Shown here one piece after another: positions 1 through 8,160 of a DNA stretch of 64,000 nt; position 1 is the first letter of the stretch, and every line of letters starts with the position of its first letter. This DNA is from Mesorhizobium erdmanii USDA 3471 (GTDB lineage: Bacteria > Pseudomonadota > Alphaproteobacteria > Rhizobiales > Rhizobiaceae): assembly GCF_000472705.1 (NCBI RefSeq), contig NZ_AXAE01000018.1, positions 62,154 to 126,153 of the forward strand, read 5' to 3'. Below the pieces are notes generated by a model. The model saw only the letters and a list, made by a program, of their open reading frames with translations, was not told the DNA's origin and did no database searches. Made by a program: the position numbers and the translations under genes.

Positions 1-1120
1 AGCCGCCGGTGTCCTTCAATACCTGGTTGCCGCCGAGCGTCAGCTTCGCGCCCTCGGATTGGCCCTTCCCGATGTAAGAGAGGACCTTTTGCATATGCGG
101 CTCCTCGATCATGGCGCCGATCTTGGTAGCGGAATCCAGCGGATCTCCGACCTTCCAGGTCTTGACGGTTTCCTTGAGCTTTTCGAGCAGAGGTTCGCGG
201 ATTTTCTCGGAGACGATCAGGCGTGTGCCGGCGGAGCAGTTCTCCCCCTGGCAAAACAGGAAGCCAGCTGCGATCTGCTCGACCACCGGGGTGAAGTCGG
301 TCACATCGTCGAGCACGATTGCCGGGCTCTTGCCACCGCATTCCAAAACGATGCGCTTCATGTTCGATTCGGCGGCGTATTTCAGGAAGTAGCGGCCGAC
401 CTCGCCGGAACCCGTAAAGCTGATGCAGTCCACGTCCATGTGCAGGCCGAGCGCACGGCCGGCTGTCGGGCCCATACCTGGCACGACGTTAAGCACGCCC
501 TCGGGAAGGCCGGCTTCGGCGGCGATGGCCGCAAGGCGCAGCAGCGAGAGCGAGGTTAGTTCCGCCGGCTTGATGACGATGGAATTGCCGGCGGCGAGCG
601 CAGGCGCAATCTTCCACATGGCGACAAACAGCGGGAAATTCCACGGCAGGACCGCGCCGACAACCCCGACCGGTTCGCGCACGATCATGGAAACGACGTC
701 TACCGGGGCGGGAGACATCTGGTCGTAGAGCTTGTCTGTCGCCTCGGCATGCCAGCGTAGCGTCTCGATGCTGTCGGGCAGATCTACGTTGCGGGAATCA
801 TTGAGAGGTTTCCCGCAGTCGAGCGTCTCGATCAGCGCGAGTTCTTCGATGTTCTTTTCGATCAGATCGGCGAAGCGGAGAAGGGTCTTCTTGCGGTCGC
901 GCGGCGTTTGGCGCGACCACGACCCGCCTTCGAAAGAAGCGCGCGCGGCTGCGACGGCCTTATTAATATCGGCCTCATCGCCCGAGGAAACCTGCGCCAA
1001 TTCTTTGCCTGTGGCAGGGTTCAAAGTCGCAAACGTTTCGCCGCGTTCGGTGCCGCAATATTCGCCGTTGATGAATGGGCGCGTCTCGAACGTCGCGGGG
1101 ATCTTGATATTGACAGTCAT
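1..1120 (-). CDS. Aldehyde dehydrogenase, probable 2-oxoglutarate semialdehyde dehydrogenase (partial)
   Basis: NAD(P)-dependent aldehyde dehydrogenase; the 3' end lies beyond position 1, so the C-terminus is missing. The reverse-strand translation starts MTVNIKIPATFETRPFINGEY and carries the family landmarks VLPWNFPLF, the SFTGSGEVG nucleotide-binding loop, the ECGGKSP motif with the general-base Glu, and QGENCSAGTRL with the catalytic Cys. The ATG at 1120 is preceded by GAGGAC. It lies 28 bp downstream of a DHDPS-family gene and in the same cluster as a hydroxyproline epimerase. That context suggests it oxidises alpha-ketoglutarate semialdehyde to 2-oxoglutarate, the last step of hydroxyproline breakdown. 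The sequence alone resembles PuuC-type broad-range enzymes, so the substrate is inferred from neighbours. Confidence 0.85.
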   Translation of the reverse strand, partial: MTVNIKIPATFETRPFINGEYCGTERGETFATLNPATGKELAQVSSGDEADINKAVAAARASFEGGSWSRQTPRDRKKTLLRFADLIEKNIEELALIETLDCGKPLNDSRNVDLPDSIETLRWHAEATDKLYDQMSPAPVDVVSMIVREPVGVVGAVLPWNFPLFVAMWKIAPALAAGNSIVIKPAELTSLSLLRLAAIAAEAGLPEGVLNVVPGMGPTAGRALGLHMDVDCISFTGSGEVGRYFLKYAAESNMKRIVLECGGKSPAIVLDDVTDFTPVVEQIAAGFLFCQGENCSAGTRLIVSEKIREPLLEKLKETVKTWKVGDPLDSATKIGAMIEEPHMQKVLSYIGKGQSEGAKLTLGGNQVLKDTGG

Positions 1121-1148
1121 CTTATGTCCTCTACCGGTTGGGGTACTT

Positions 1149-2060
1149 TCAATGCACCCAAGAGGCTATGTTCTGCGACTTGAGGTCTTTGTAGAGCTTG
1201 CGGAATTCGGAGCGCTCCGCATCGGACAGACCGATCAGCGGCGCGCGCACATCGCCGATCGGAATGCCCGCGAGCGACGCACCGTATTTGACGTACTGAT
1301 TGTACTTGCCGCCGTTCTCCAGCAAGTAGATCAAAGGCATCATTGCCTTCATCAGCTTGCGTCCCAGCAGAAAGTCTTCCTTCTCGACGCACGCGTTGTA
1401 TAGGGCGACGTGTTCTGCCGGCAGGAAGTTGGAAGCGCCGGCGATCCAGGAGCGTGTCCCCCACAGGAATTGGTCCAGGACCTGATCATCGAAACCGCAG
1501 ACACGTTGCAGCTCGGGATAGAGGACCATGTGCTGGTAGTAGCGAGAGATTGAACCACTCGATTCCTTGATGGCGAAGATCTTCTTGATATCGAGGACGC
1601 CTTCGAGGAACTCCTTGTCCATATCCACGCCGGTGCGCGCGGGGAAATTATAGAGGATGATCGGCAGCGAGGTGCTCTTCGCGATGTTGCGGAAATGCGC
1701 AATGAGTTCCGACCTTCCCGGTAGGGAGTAAGGCGGGGCTGCCAGCAACTGCGCCTCGTAGCCTAAGCCCTCGGCGAATTTGCTGAGCTCAACCGTCTCC
1801 TCGGGCCGCATGCTGTTGGCGCCGACATAAAGCGGAATTCGGTCCTTCACAACCTCGGCCACGCCCGCCAGGACGGCTTTCCGTTCCTCGAGTGTCTGAG
1901 AATAGTATTCGCCGGTGGAGCCACCCGGAATGAGGGCGTGCACGCCGTTGGAGACGAGAAACTCAACGAGCTTGTCCAAGGCCTTCAGGTCCAGACGGCC
2001 GCTATCATCATAGGGGGTGGCGAGGGCCGTTAGGATGCCACTCAGTTGAGGTATCTGCAC
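1149..2060 (-). CDS. DHDPS/NAL-family lyase, probable 1-pyrroline-4-hydroxy-2-carboxylate deaminase
   Basis: A 303-residue class I aldolase-like TIM barrel. Visible motifs are GGSTGE (46-51), YNFPAR with the conserved Tyr137, and the Schiff-base Lys165 in FAIKESSG. The length matches DapA/NanA-type enzymes. Lying between a semialdehyde dehydrogenase and a hydroxyproline epimerase, it most likely deaminates 1-pyrroline-4-hydroxy-2-carboxylate to alpha-ketoglutarate semialdehyde. The family also contains dihydrodipicolinate synthases and sugar-acid aldolases, and the assignment rests on context. The upstream region carries a motif shared with the epimerase promoter (2158-2173). Confidence 0.75.
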   Translation of the reverse strand: MQIPQLSGILTALATPYDDSGRLDLKALDKLVEFLVSNGVHALIPGGSTGEYYSQTLEERKAVLAGVAEVVKDRIPLYVGANSMRPEETVELSKFAEGLGYEAQLLAAPPYSLPGRSELIAHFRNIAKSTSLPIILYNFPARTGVDMDKEFLEGVLDIKKIFAIKESSGSISRYYQHMVLYPELQRVCGFDDQVLDQFLWGTRSWIAGASNFLPAEHVALYNACVEKEDFLLGRKLMKAMMPLIYLLENGGKYNQYVKYGASLAGIPIGDVRAPLIGLSDAERSEFRKLYKDLKSQNIASWVH

Positions 2061-2747
2061 CTGTAATCTCCATCCATTCCATATGACGGCACAAGGATGC
2101 CTTGCGATAATCGTCTCGCGTGGCTCACCTTCGGCTGGCTCCGCCGAATGTCGACATATTGTCGTTCATATGTTTTTGTCAATGGGTTTTCGATGGGTCA
2201 GCGCCCTGCAACTTGAGTTTCGTCCAAAACCTCAAAACTTGCCTATCGGAACGCGCCCATTGGCACTTCCGAGTAGAAGCACTCTCATCAAGCGCCAGTC
2301 CTTCGCTGGCCAGCCTTGGCATGTGTTTCGCGGAAGCCACGTTGTCGTCCTTGAGAGATGACACCGCGGAGAGCGGCAGGGCACTGCGCAAAGCGGTCGC
2401 GGGGACGTGGAGAGCAGGTCGACGAGGTGTCCGCGCATGATCACGTCGGGAATGATTGCCCAGCAGTTGCATTAGCCCGGTGAAGTACGTCAATACGGGA
2501 GGGGGTCAGGTCGCGGCTTCCCTTCGCCTATCGCTGCGCTCGGTGATTCCCACACGACGCCGAGAGCGGGCCGCCTCTACAGCGCGTCTCGAGGAAGGCG
2601 TATCCGCCGAACAACTGGCGCCGTGCACGCCGCCCAGCTTAAGGGGAACTTCCTTCAATTTCTGAAGCGATCCAACACTTCAAAAGTGAAGATCGTGACG
2701 TTCTGAACAGGGCTCTGGCCGCGGATCGAGGACGAGGCTTCGCCAAG
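2061..2747. other. Gene-free interval upstream of the lyase gene
   Basis: A stretch of 687 bp with no convincing coding sequence; open frames are short and match no family I recognise. Near its left end it holds the AT-richer probable promoter of the lyase gene, with the motif at 2158-2173. The rest (about 2350-2740) is GC-rich and may contain decayed sequence. I see no tRNA, terminator or repeat in it. Confidence 0.5.
2158..2173. promoter_or_regulatory. Candidate operator shared with the epimerase promoter
   Basis: The sequence ATTGTCGTTCATATGT matches 13 of 16 bases of ATTGTCGTCATTATGT on the minus strand at 3840-3855. Both copies lie roughly 60-100 bp upstream of minus-strand hydroxyproline genes. 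A GntR/FCD regulator is encoded in the same cluster and is the natural candidate to bind. The role is inferred. Confidence 0.4.
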
Positions 2748-3782
2748 TTACTTGAGCAGGTCGAAGGCGTCGCCCCAACAATCGGACACCATGTAACCAA
2801 GCTGGTAGGGGTCAGTCGGATCGACGCCGGTTTGATGGATGCCGTGAATCCAACCACGCCCAGAAATCCTTGGCAAAATGCCGAGCTTGCCAGCCACCTT
2901 GGTCGTTCCGATGATCGAGACCTCAAACTCGCTGTCGATGATCGAGCGCGCTATCCGCTTCTCGCCTTCCGCGAACTGGCCGCGCGCATACATGACCGCG
3001 AGCCGCGCGCTGTTGCCCGTTCCACAAGGCGAACGGTCGACACGGCCCGGAGGGACGACCGTGACGCCTTTCATCCGGCCCTCATCGTCGTATCCGACGA
3101 ACATCGTGTAGGACAGGCCGCTCAGACCGGCTATCTCGGGATGCCGGACGTCGAGCTGGGTGTCGATGGCCCGCTGGACACGGCAACCGAGATCGACCAG
3201 CTTCCTCGCATTCTCGGTCGTGAGCTTCAGGCCGAACTGCTCGGGATTTATGAGCCCGTAGAAGATGCCGCCATAGGAAATGTCTACCACCACCTTGCCA
3301 AGGCCTGGGACATCCACTTCGGCGTCCAGCAGCAGCGGGAACGACGGCGGCATGTCGAGAGTGACGCGTTCGCATTTCCCGTTTGAGCATTTGGCAACGG
3401 CCTTGACGAGGCCGGCCGCGGTTTCGATTGTGACGACCGTCTCGGGCTCCTTCATCTCGACCATGCCGGTCTCAAGAAGCACCGTGACAAGGCAGATGCT
3501 GTTGGAGCCGGACATGGCATGCGCCTTGTCGCCCTGCAGGATAATGAAGGCGGCGTCGGCCTCGGGATGCACAGGCGGCAATAGGAGATTCGTGCTCATC
3601 TGCGCGCATCCCCTGGGCTCGTTCACCAGAAAGCGGCGCAGCCGGTCATCGACGTTGTTTATGTATAGCAGTTTGTCGAGGATGGTCTCGCCCGGAATCG
3701 ACAGGACGCCGCCGGTGACGACACGACCGACGTCTCCCTCGCAATGTGCTTCCACCATCGTGAAGGTCTTGCTCCAGCGCAT
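2748..3782 (-). CDS. Proline racemase family protein, probable 4-hydroxyproline 2-epimerase
   Basis: A 344-residue proline racemase-family enzyme, predicted to interconvert trans-4-hydroxy-L-proline and cis-4-hydroxy-D-proline without a cofactor. The two acid/base positions can be read: Ser91 in MSGSNSIC, where classical racemases have Cys, and Cys253 in DRSPCGTGNSAR. A Ser/Cys pair differs from the Cys/Cys of typical racemases and from the Cys/Thr of trans-3-hydroxyproline dehydratases; Ser/Cys members are known among 4-hydroxyproline epimerases. The neighbours (deaminase-like lyase, semialdehyde dehydrogenase, GntR regulator, D-amino acid dehydrogenase remnant) support hydroxyproline catabolism. 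Exact activity (4-Hyp versus 3-Hyp epimerase) cannot be settled by reading. Confidence 0.8.
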   Translation of the reverse strand: MRWSKTFTMVEAHCEGDVGRVVTGGVLSIPGETILDKLLYINNVDDRLRRFLVNEPRGCAQMSTNLLLPPVHPEADAAFIILQGDKAHAMSGSNSICLVTVLLETGMVEMKEPETVVTIETAAGLVKAVAKCSNGKCERVTLDMPPSFPLLLDAEVDVPGLGKVVVDISYGGIFYGLINPEQFGLKLTTENARKLVDLGCRVQRAIDTQLDVRHPEIAGLSGLSYTMFVGYDDEGRMKGVTVVPPGRVDRSPCGTGNSARLAVMYARGQFAEGEKRIARSIIDSEFEVSIIGTTKVAGKLGILPRISGRGWIHGIHQTGVDPTDPYQLGYMVSDCWGDAFDLLK

Positions 3783-3833
3783 TTGAGCTCCTCAATTGGC
3801 GGATAAAGCTGCAGGACAAGCGCCCCGTCAATT

Positions 3834-3854
3834 TTGTCTACATAATGACGACAA
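3834..3854. promoter_or_regulatory. Imperfect palindrome upstream of the epimerase gene
   Basis: TTGTC and GACAA arms flank an 11-bp centre; 16 of 21 positions match the reverse complement. It lies 52 bp upstream of the epimerase start. It overlaps the motif shared with the lyase promoter and is a good candidate site for the cluster's GntR/FCD regulator (inference). Confidence 0.45.
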
Positions 3855-3936
3855 TTTATCTGCCGCTGGATACCAGACCAGCGCACGTATTTCAAGCGGG
3901 CGCGTACGGATTGCGGTTCCTAGAATGCCGGAATTG

Positions 3937-4122
3937 CTAATCGGATATCTCCGATCCCGCAATATATCCTGCATTCCCGAAGGACGGTTCGGCTCTTCCG
4001 GGGGCGTCGCGATCGAGGTGTGTAACGCCAAAGCCCCGCCTGGAGAGCAAAAACGCCAAAGCCACTCCGACGATGCCAGCGCCGATGACACCCACGGCAC
4101 GAGCCTCCGGGCCAGCTTCCAT
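3937..4122 (-). pseudogene. N-terminal remnant of a DadA-like FAD dehydrogenase
   Basis: Sixty-one residues remain of what appears to be a D-amino acid dehydrogenase. The FAD-binding GVIGAGIVGVALAF Rossmann motif is intact, followed by LSRRGFGVTHLDRDAPG and FGNAGYIAG, both typical of the family start. The frame then ends, and the rest of the roughly 410-residue enzyme is absent; the epimerase promoter follows directly. In known hydroxyproline clusters this position is held by the cis-4-hydroxy-D-proline dehydrogenase, so a deletion seems to have removed it. The step may be covered by a gene elsewhere. Confidence 0.65.
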
Positions 4123-4230
4123 GAAAATCCCTCAAGTCCGCAGATCAAAAATCGCGCTCCGTTGTCGATCGAAACGGCATCAATCGACATTAAGTCGAAC
4201 AGTCGAGCGCCAAGCTCAAAAGGGCTCTCG

Positions 4231-4974
4231 TCAGGTGGCGATTCTCATTTTCGAGGTGATGCTCCGTTCCATGTATTCCAGGAATTCCCCCTTGAACTGC
4301 CTCGCATGTTCGTCGGCAAGGCGTTCGGCCTCATCTGGATCTTGAACGCGGATGGCTTCGACCATTTCTCGATGGTGCTGGTTTAGGCGCTCTTCTGTGG
4401 AACCGAGGCTCTTGAAGAGGAATTCATTATGAAAGTAGAGCATCCGTCGCCCTTCCTCTAGAATCCGCTTGTAAAATCCGGCAAAATACTGATTGCGGCC
4501 CGCTTGCGCGATCCTGTAGTGAAAATCGTAGTTGCCTTCGATGATAGGCAACCAGTCGCCGTTATCGAAACTGAGCTTGACCTTCTTCTCGTATATGCCA
4601 AGTGTAGCTTCGATCTCCTCTATATCCTGTTCAGAGCGGCAAATGGCAGCTGACCTATGGGTAGCGCGCTGCAGAAGATCCAAGGCATCCAGAAATTCGG
4701 GCACGCTGCGGAAATCGAGAGGGGCTATGACGGTGCTGCGGTTCTGAAGCGTAACGACCAATCCCTCGCTCGCAAGGCGCACCAGCGCCTCTCGAATAGG
4801 GGAGCGCGAAAGTTGGAAGCGTTTTCCCAGCCCTACCTCGTCCAATGGGGCGCTCGGGAGCAGCACCATACTTAGAATGTCGCGGCGAAGCTCGGTATAG
4901 ACCCGGGTACTTCCGGTTTCTCGCGGAGCCGCAGCCTCCCGTGCTGATGCTGCTTTTCTTACCGGTATGTTCAT
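4231..4974 (-). CDS. GntR-family regulator with FCD domain
   Basis: A 247-residue regulator of the FadR/FCD subfamily. An N-terminal winged helix (about 20-90) contains LSRSPIREALVRLASEGLV, the recognition-helix signature of GntR proteins. The all-helical FCD effector domain (about 100-240) includes NYDFHYRIAQAGRNQ and NQHHREMVEAIRVQD, whose Asp/His positions fit the usual metal or ligand site. It is encoded on the same strand upstream of the hydroxyproline genes and is the probable pathway-specific repressor or activator. Ligand unknown. Confidence 0.88.
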   Translation of the reverse strand: MNIPVRKAASAREAAAPRETGSTRVYTELRRDILSMVLLPSAPLDEVGLGKRFQLSRSPIREALVRLASEGLVVTLQNRSTVIAPLDFRSVPEFLDALDLLQRATHRSAAICRSEQDIEEIEATLGIYEKKVKLSFDNGDWLPIIEGNYDFHYRIAQAGRNQYFAGFYKRILEEGRRMLYFHNEFLFKSLGSTEERLNQHHREMVEAIRVQDPDEAERLADEHARQFKGEFLEYMERSITSKMRIAT

Positions 4975-5160
4975 CCGTATCCTCGCTCCAGATCAGCTCG
5001 ATCAGACCATCCAAGGTGCCTAAACCGGCTTCGCTCATCGGCCTATCCATCATGTTCGGGTGCTACTATTACCCCAGACCGGTCAAGGTCGACAACCTGC
5101 ATACAACATTGTGCAACGCCGACGTAGAGAATATTTCGGCCGACGCCCCTAGGGACCGAA

Positions 5161-5300
5161 TGAGAAAAACGGAGGGTCATGGCCGTGCCGTCGAGGTTTC
5201 CTGGCAGGAGGCGGCCGACGCGGCAATCAGTGTCATCGAGTGCAGAAATCCGGACCTCAACGCCGTCATAATGCGCACCGTCGGCGGCGCCTGTTCATCG
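5161..5300 (+). pseudogene. Possible amidase N-terminal fragment
   Basis: About 40 codons from ATG 5161 resemble the start of amidase-signature enzymes, notably AVEVSWQEAADAAISVIE followed by RNPDLNAVI. There is no catalytic Ser-Ser-Lys region; the frame runs straight into a permease fragment. It is best read as debris. Similarity was judged by eye, so confidence is low. Confidence 0.35.
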
Positions 5301-5319
5301 CTCCCATTTGGCCCAGCGC

Positions 5320-5845
5320 AGGCCTGATCGCGCAGGGCTTATGGTTGTCAATCCAGCTTTCTGTCTTGTCGACGGCACTAGGACTGGCGGCCGTATACCC
5401 TTGGCGGTGGCGCGCGTATATAGTTCGCCCCTGGCCAAGGGTTCCAGCCGTTTTCCTGATCGAGATCGTTCGCGCGACGCCAGAGTTGATGGTGATATTC
5501 TGGATTTACTTCGGAGCTCCGGCGATCACGGGTCAACCAATAGACGGGTGGACAGCGGCGCTCTTGGCAATGTCGATAATTGCCGCCTCTTACCTGGCCG
5601 AGGTCATTCGAGCTGGGTTGTACTCTGTCGACGAGCCGACGTCTGCGCTCGATCCGGAGATGATTTCAGAAGTGCTGGACGTCATGGGCGACTCGCGCAG
5701 GCGGGCATGACTATGGTTGTCGTGACCCATGAGAGACTATGGTTGTCGTGACCCATGAGATGGGATTCGCGCGCAAAGTCGCCAATCGCATTGTTTTCCT
5801 GGATTCGGGGCGAATAGTCGCCGGAGCAATTTTTCGCCAATCCTA
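5320..5845 (+). pseudogene. Fused remnants of a polar amino acid ABC transporter (permease and ATPase)
   Basis: A permease segment (GLWLSIQLSVLSTALGLA, then FLIEIVRATPELMVIFWIY and SYLAEVIRAGLYSV) stops at the EAA-loop region and is joined in frame to the middle of an ABC ATPase beginning DEPTSALDPEMISEVLDVM. After DVMG the frame shifts, and the ATPase continues as [14 protein letters not shown] in another frame. A 26-bp tandem duplication then breaks it again before [19 protein letters not shown]. At least one deletion, one frameshift and one duplication are visible, so the transporter is dead here. Its class (His/Glu/Gln-type uptake) suggests it once served the adjacent amino acid pathway. 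Confidence 0.75.
5709..5760. repeat. 26-bp perfect tandem duplication
   Basis: The 26-base unit beginning GACTATGGTTGTCGTGACCC occurs twice without interruption, at 5709-5734 and 5735-5760. It lies inside the decayed ATPase and duplicates the codons of the VVVTHE switch region. Confidence 0.9.
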
Positions 5846-5944
5846 GGGACGGACGCGCGAAGGATTTCCTTTCGAAAATTCTTCCCCATTAGTAAAATGC
5901 GAGCGCACGATTGTGAGATCGCGACTGGGAGAAAATTCCATTTA

Positions 5945-6991
5945 TTAGCAGCGTCGCGCACCGCTGGGCGCCTCACCGAAATGGTCACGAAAACATTTTG
6001 AAAAATGCGATGATGAGACAAACCCGCAAGCGATTGCCACCTGCAGCACGGACATATCGGTCAATTCGAGTAGTTGGCGCGCCCGCGCCATTCTGAGCAA
6101 AAGATAGTATCGCATCGGCGTCGCCTTGAGATGGTGAAGAAAGAGGCGCTGGATTTGCCGGCAAGAAAGGCCCAGCTCTTGAGAAATAGCGCGAATCGTC
6201 AACGGCTCATCTACAGAATTTTCCATCATGCGGATAATACGGATCAGCTTTTCGCTTGCGCCGCCAAAGCGAAGCCGAAGGGGAGCAGATTGACAGCTTT
6301 CCCCCTCGCGCCATCGATCGGCTGTGAGGAAGCGGCAGACTGATCGCGCCACATCGGCACCACATCGGTGTTCTACTGAGCTGATCGCGAGATCAAATGC
6401 CGCAAATTCACCGGCGCAAGTGACGATTCCTTTCTGCTCGACGAACAGAGCGTCGGTCAGCTTTAGGCCTCCAAATGACTCCGAGAAGGCTGCCATCGTG
6501 TCCCAATGGATGGTACAGCGCGTGTCGGACAACAGACCGGCCGCAGCAAAGACCCATGCGCCGGTGCCGAGTCCGTAAAGCCTCACATTGCGACGCGCAC
6601 AGAAGCGTAGAAGCGGCAACAGTGGTGCTGAGGGATAGTGTTCGATCCCCGCGCCCGCGCAAACTACGATGCCATCGGGCAAACGCTCCGATTGCAGAAG
6701 CTTGGCTTCCTCGTTAAGAGTTGCATCCACGCACACTCGGATCCCACTGGCACATATAACAGGGCTGCCGTCGTCGCTTATCAATCGCCATCGAAACCGC
6801 TCGCGCCCGGACAATCTGTTTGCATACCGCAATGGATCGATGAACGACGACATACACAGTTGTGAAAATCCCGGAACAAGGACTATCAAGAACTCCATGA
6901 CTCCATCAGCCAAAGGCATGAAGGCCGTGGAATCTAAGTTTCCGCGACCCAATCTCCGCTCGCCGACAAGTCGGTTGTTTATTACGTTCAT
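5945..6991 (-). CDS. GlxA-type transcriptional regulator (DJ-1/PfpI-like plus AraC HTH)
   Basis: A 348-residue regulator. An N-terminal amidotransferase-like sensor domain (about 30-210) contains FLIVLVPGFSQLCMSSFIDP and YGLGTGAWVFAAAGLL at the nucleophile-elbow position, where the usual Cys is replaced. A C-terminal AraC double helix-turn-helix (about 250-345) contains LGLSCRQIQRLFLHHL and IACGFVSSSHFSKCFRDHFG. Members of this group (GbdR, CdhR and similar) control betaine, carnitine and arginine catabolism. It is encoded 71 bp downstream of etfA on the same strand and probably controls the quaternary-amine genes. Effector unknown. Confidence 0.85.
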   Translation of the reverse strand: MNVINNRLVGERRLGRGNLDSTAFMPLADGVMEFLIVLVPGFSQLCMSSFIDPLRYANRLSGRERFRWRLISDDGSPVICASGIRVCVDATLNEEAKLLQSERLPDGIVVCAGAGIEHYPSAPLLPLLRFCARRNVRLYGLGTGAWVFAAAGLLSDTRCTIHWDTMAAFSESFGGLKLTDALFVEQKGIVTCAGEFAAFDLAISSVEHRCGADVARSVCRFLTADRWREGESCQSAPLRLRFGGASEKLIRIIRMMENSVDEPLTIRAISQELGLSCRQIQRLFLHHLKATPMRYYLLLRMARARQLLELTDMSVLQVAIACGFVSSSHFSKCFRDHFGEAPSGARRC

Positions 6992-7062
6992 TCTGTCACC
7001 GCTTGACCAGAGGACGCCGTCTTATCCTCTAGCGAGAGGAACGACCGCTATCCTTTCCCCCT

Positions 7063-8001
7063 TCAGTCGCCTGCGAGCGCCTTTTCCAACTCCGGCAGGA
7101 TGAGGAAGAGATCGCCGACCAGGCCGTAGTCGGCAACCTGGAAGATCGGTGCCTCCTCGTCCTTGTTGATGGCGACTATGACCTTGGAATCCTTCATGCC
7201 GGCAAGGTGTTGAATGGCACCGGAAATGCCGACCGCGATGTAGAGATCGGGGGCCACCACCTTGCCGGTCTGGCCGACCTGCCAGTCGTTCGGGGCATAG
7301 CCGGCATCGACCGCGGCGCGGGAAGCGCCGACGGCGGCACCAAGCTTGTCGGCAACCGGCAGGATGACCTCCTGGAACTTTTCCGAGGAGCCGAGAGCAC
7401 GACCACCCGAGATGATAATTCTGGCGGAGGTCAACTCCGGACGATCAGTTCCGGAAAGCTTGTTCTCGATGAAGGACGATAAACGGGGGTCGGCTGCCGC
7501 CGAGATAATCTCGACGGCAGCCGCATTGCCTTGGGAGGCGACGGGAAATGAAGCGGTGCGCACGGTGATGACCTTCTTGGCGTCGGTCGCCTGCACGGTC
7601 TGGATGGCGTTGCCGGCATAGATCGGCCGCTTGAAGGTGTCGGGCGAGACCACTTCGATGATTTCGGAGACCTGCGCGACACCGAGCAGGGCGGCGACGC
7701 GCGGTGCGACGTTCTTGCCAGATGAGGTGGCCGGCGCAATGATGGTGTCGTAGCCGCCGGCCAGCGACACGACGAGTGCTGCCGTCGGTTCGGCGAGGCG
7801 CTCGGCGAGTTCGTCGGCTTCGGCCAGCAGAACCTTGCTCACGCCCTTGAGCTTGGCGGCGGCGTCCGCAGCCGGCTTGGCGCCCTTGCCGGCAACCAGC
7901 ACATGCACGTCCGAACCGATCTGCAGGGCGGCCGAAAGCGCCTTGGCGGTCTGGTCAGAAAGGGTTGCGTTGTCGTGTTCGGCAATCAGAAGAATAGCCA
8001 T
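7063..8001 (-). CDS. etfA: Electron transfer flavoprotein alpha subunit
   Basis: A 312-residue ETF alpha subunit. The C-terminal FAD domain is clear: SRAAVDAGYAPNDWQVGQTG, then VAPDLYIAVGISGAIQHLAG and KDEEAPIFQVADYGLVGDLF. Together with EtfB it accepts electrons from flavin dehydrogenases and passes them to ETF-ubiquinone oxidoreductase. Here it sits downstream of a ferredoxin reductase and near an FAD/GcvT dehydrogenase of the dimethylglycine/sarcosine type, whose electrons commonly go to ETF. A 159-bp spacer carrying a palindromic repeat separates it from etfB. Confidence 0.95.
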   Translation of the reverse strand: MAILLIAEHDNATLSDQTAKALSAALQIGSDVHVLVAGKGAKPAADAAAKLKGVSKVLLAEADELAERLAEPTAALVVSLAGGYDTIIAPATSSGKNVAPRVAALLGVAQVSEIIEVVSPDTFKRPIYAGNAIQTVQATDAKKVITVRTASFPVASQGNAAAVEIISAAADPRLSSFIENKLSGTDRPELTSARIIISGGRALGSSEKFQEVILPVADKLGAAVGASRAAVDAGYAPNDWQVGQTGKVVAPDLYIAVGISGAIQHLAGMKDSKVIVAINKDEEAPIFQVADYGLVGDLFLILPELEKALAGD

Positions 8002-8038
8002 CTTTTTTGTCCCTTGATCTACTTCAGCGAGGGCGTCT

Positions 8039-8160
8039 CGAATTCATGTCAGGTCGAGCCGAAAACGGTTGGGTTCGAGAACCGGAGCGGAGCGTACTTC
8101 AGTACGTGAGCACCGGAAGCGGAGAACCCTGTCGTTTGCAGGCCGACATCACATGAATTC
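8039..8160. repeat. Palindromic intergenic repeat between etfB and etfA
   Basis: The spacer is bounded by GAATTCATGT (8039-8048) and its perfect inverse ACATGAATTC (8151-8160), the latter abutting the etfB stop. Inside is the hairpin CGTAC-TTCA-GTACG followed by GTGAGCACCGGAAGCGGAG. This resembles the short palindromic repeats found in many intergenic spots of Mesorhizobium and relatives (recalled, not searched). It may act as an mRNA stem-loop within the etfBA transcript. Confidence 0.6.

Noticed and set aside
2179..2493. A minus-strand frame in the gap upstream of the lyase gene
   Set aside because: No recognised motif, no ribosome site and overlapping frames of equal length on the other strand.
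8067..8110. GGTTCGA-like stretch considered as a tRNA T-arm
   Set aside because: No acceptor, D or anticodon stems could be formed around it; it is part of the palindromic repeat.
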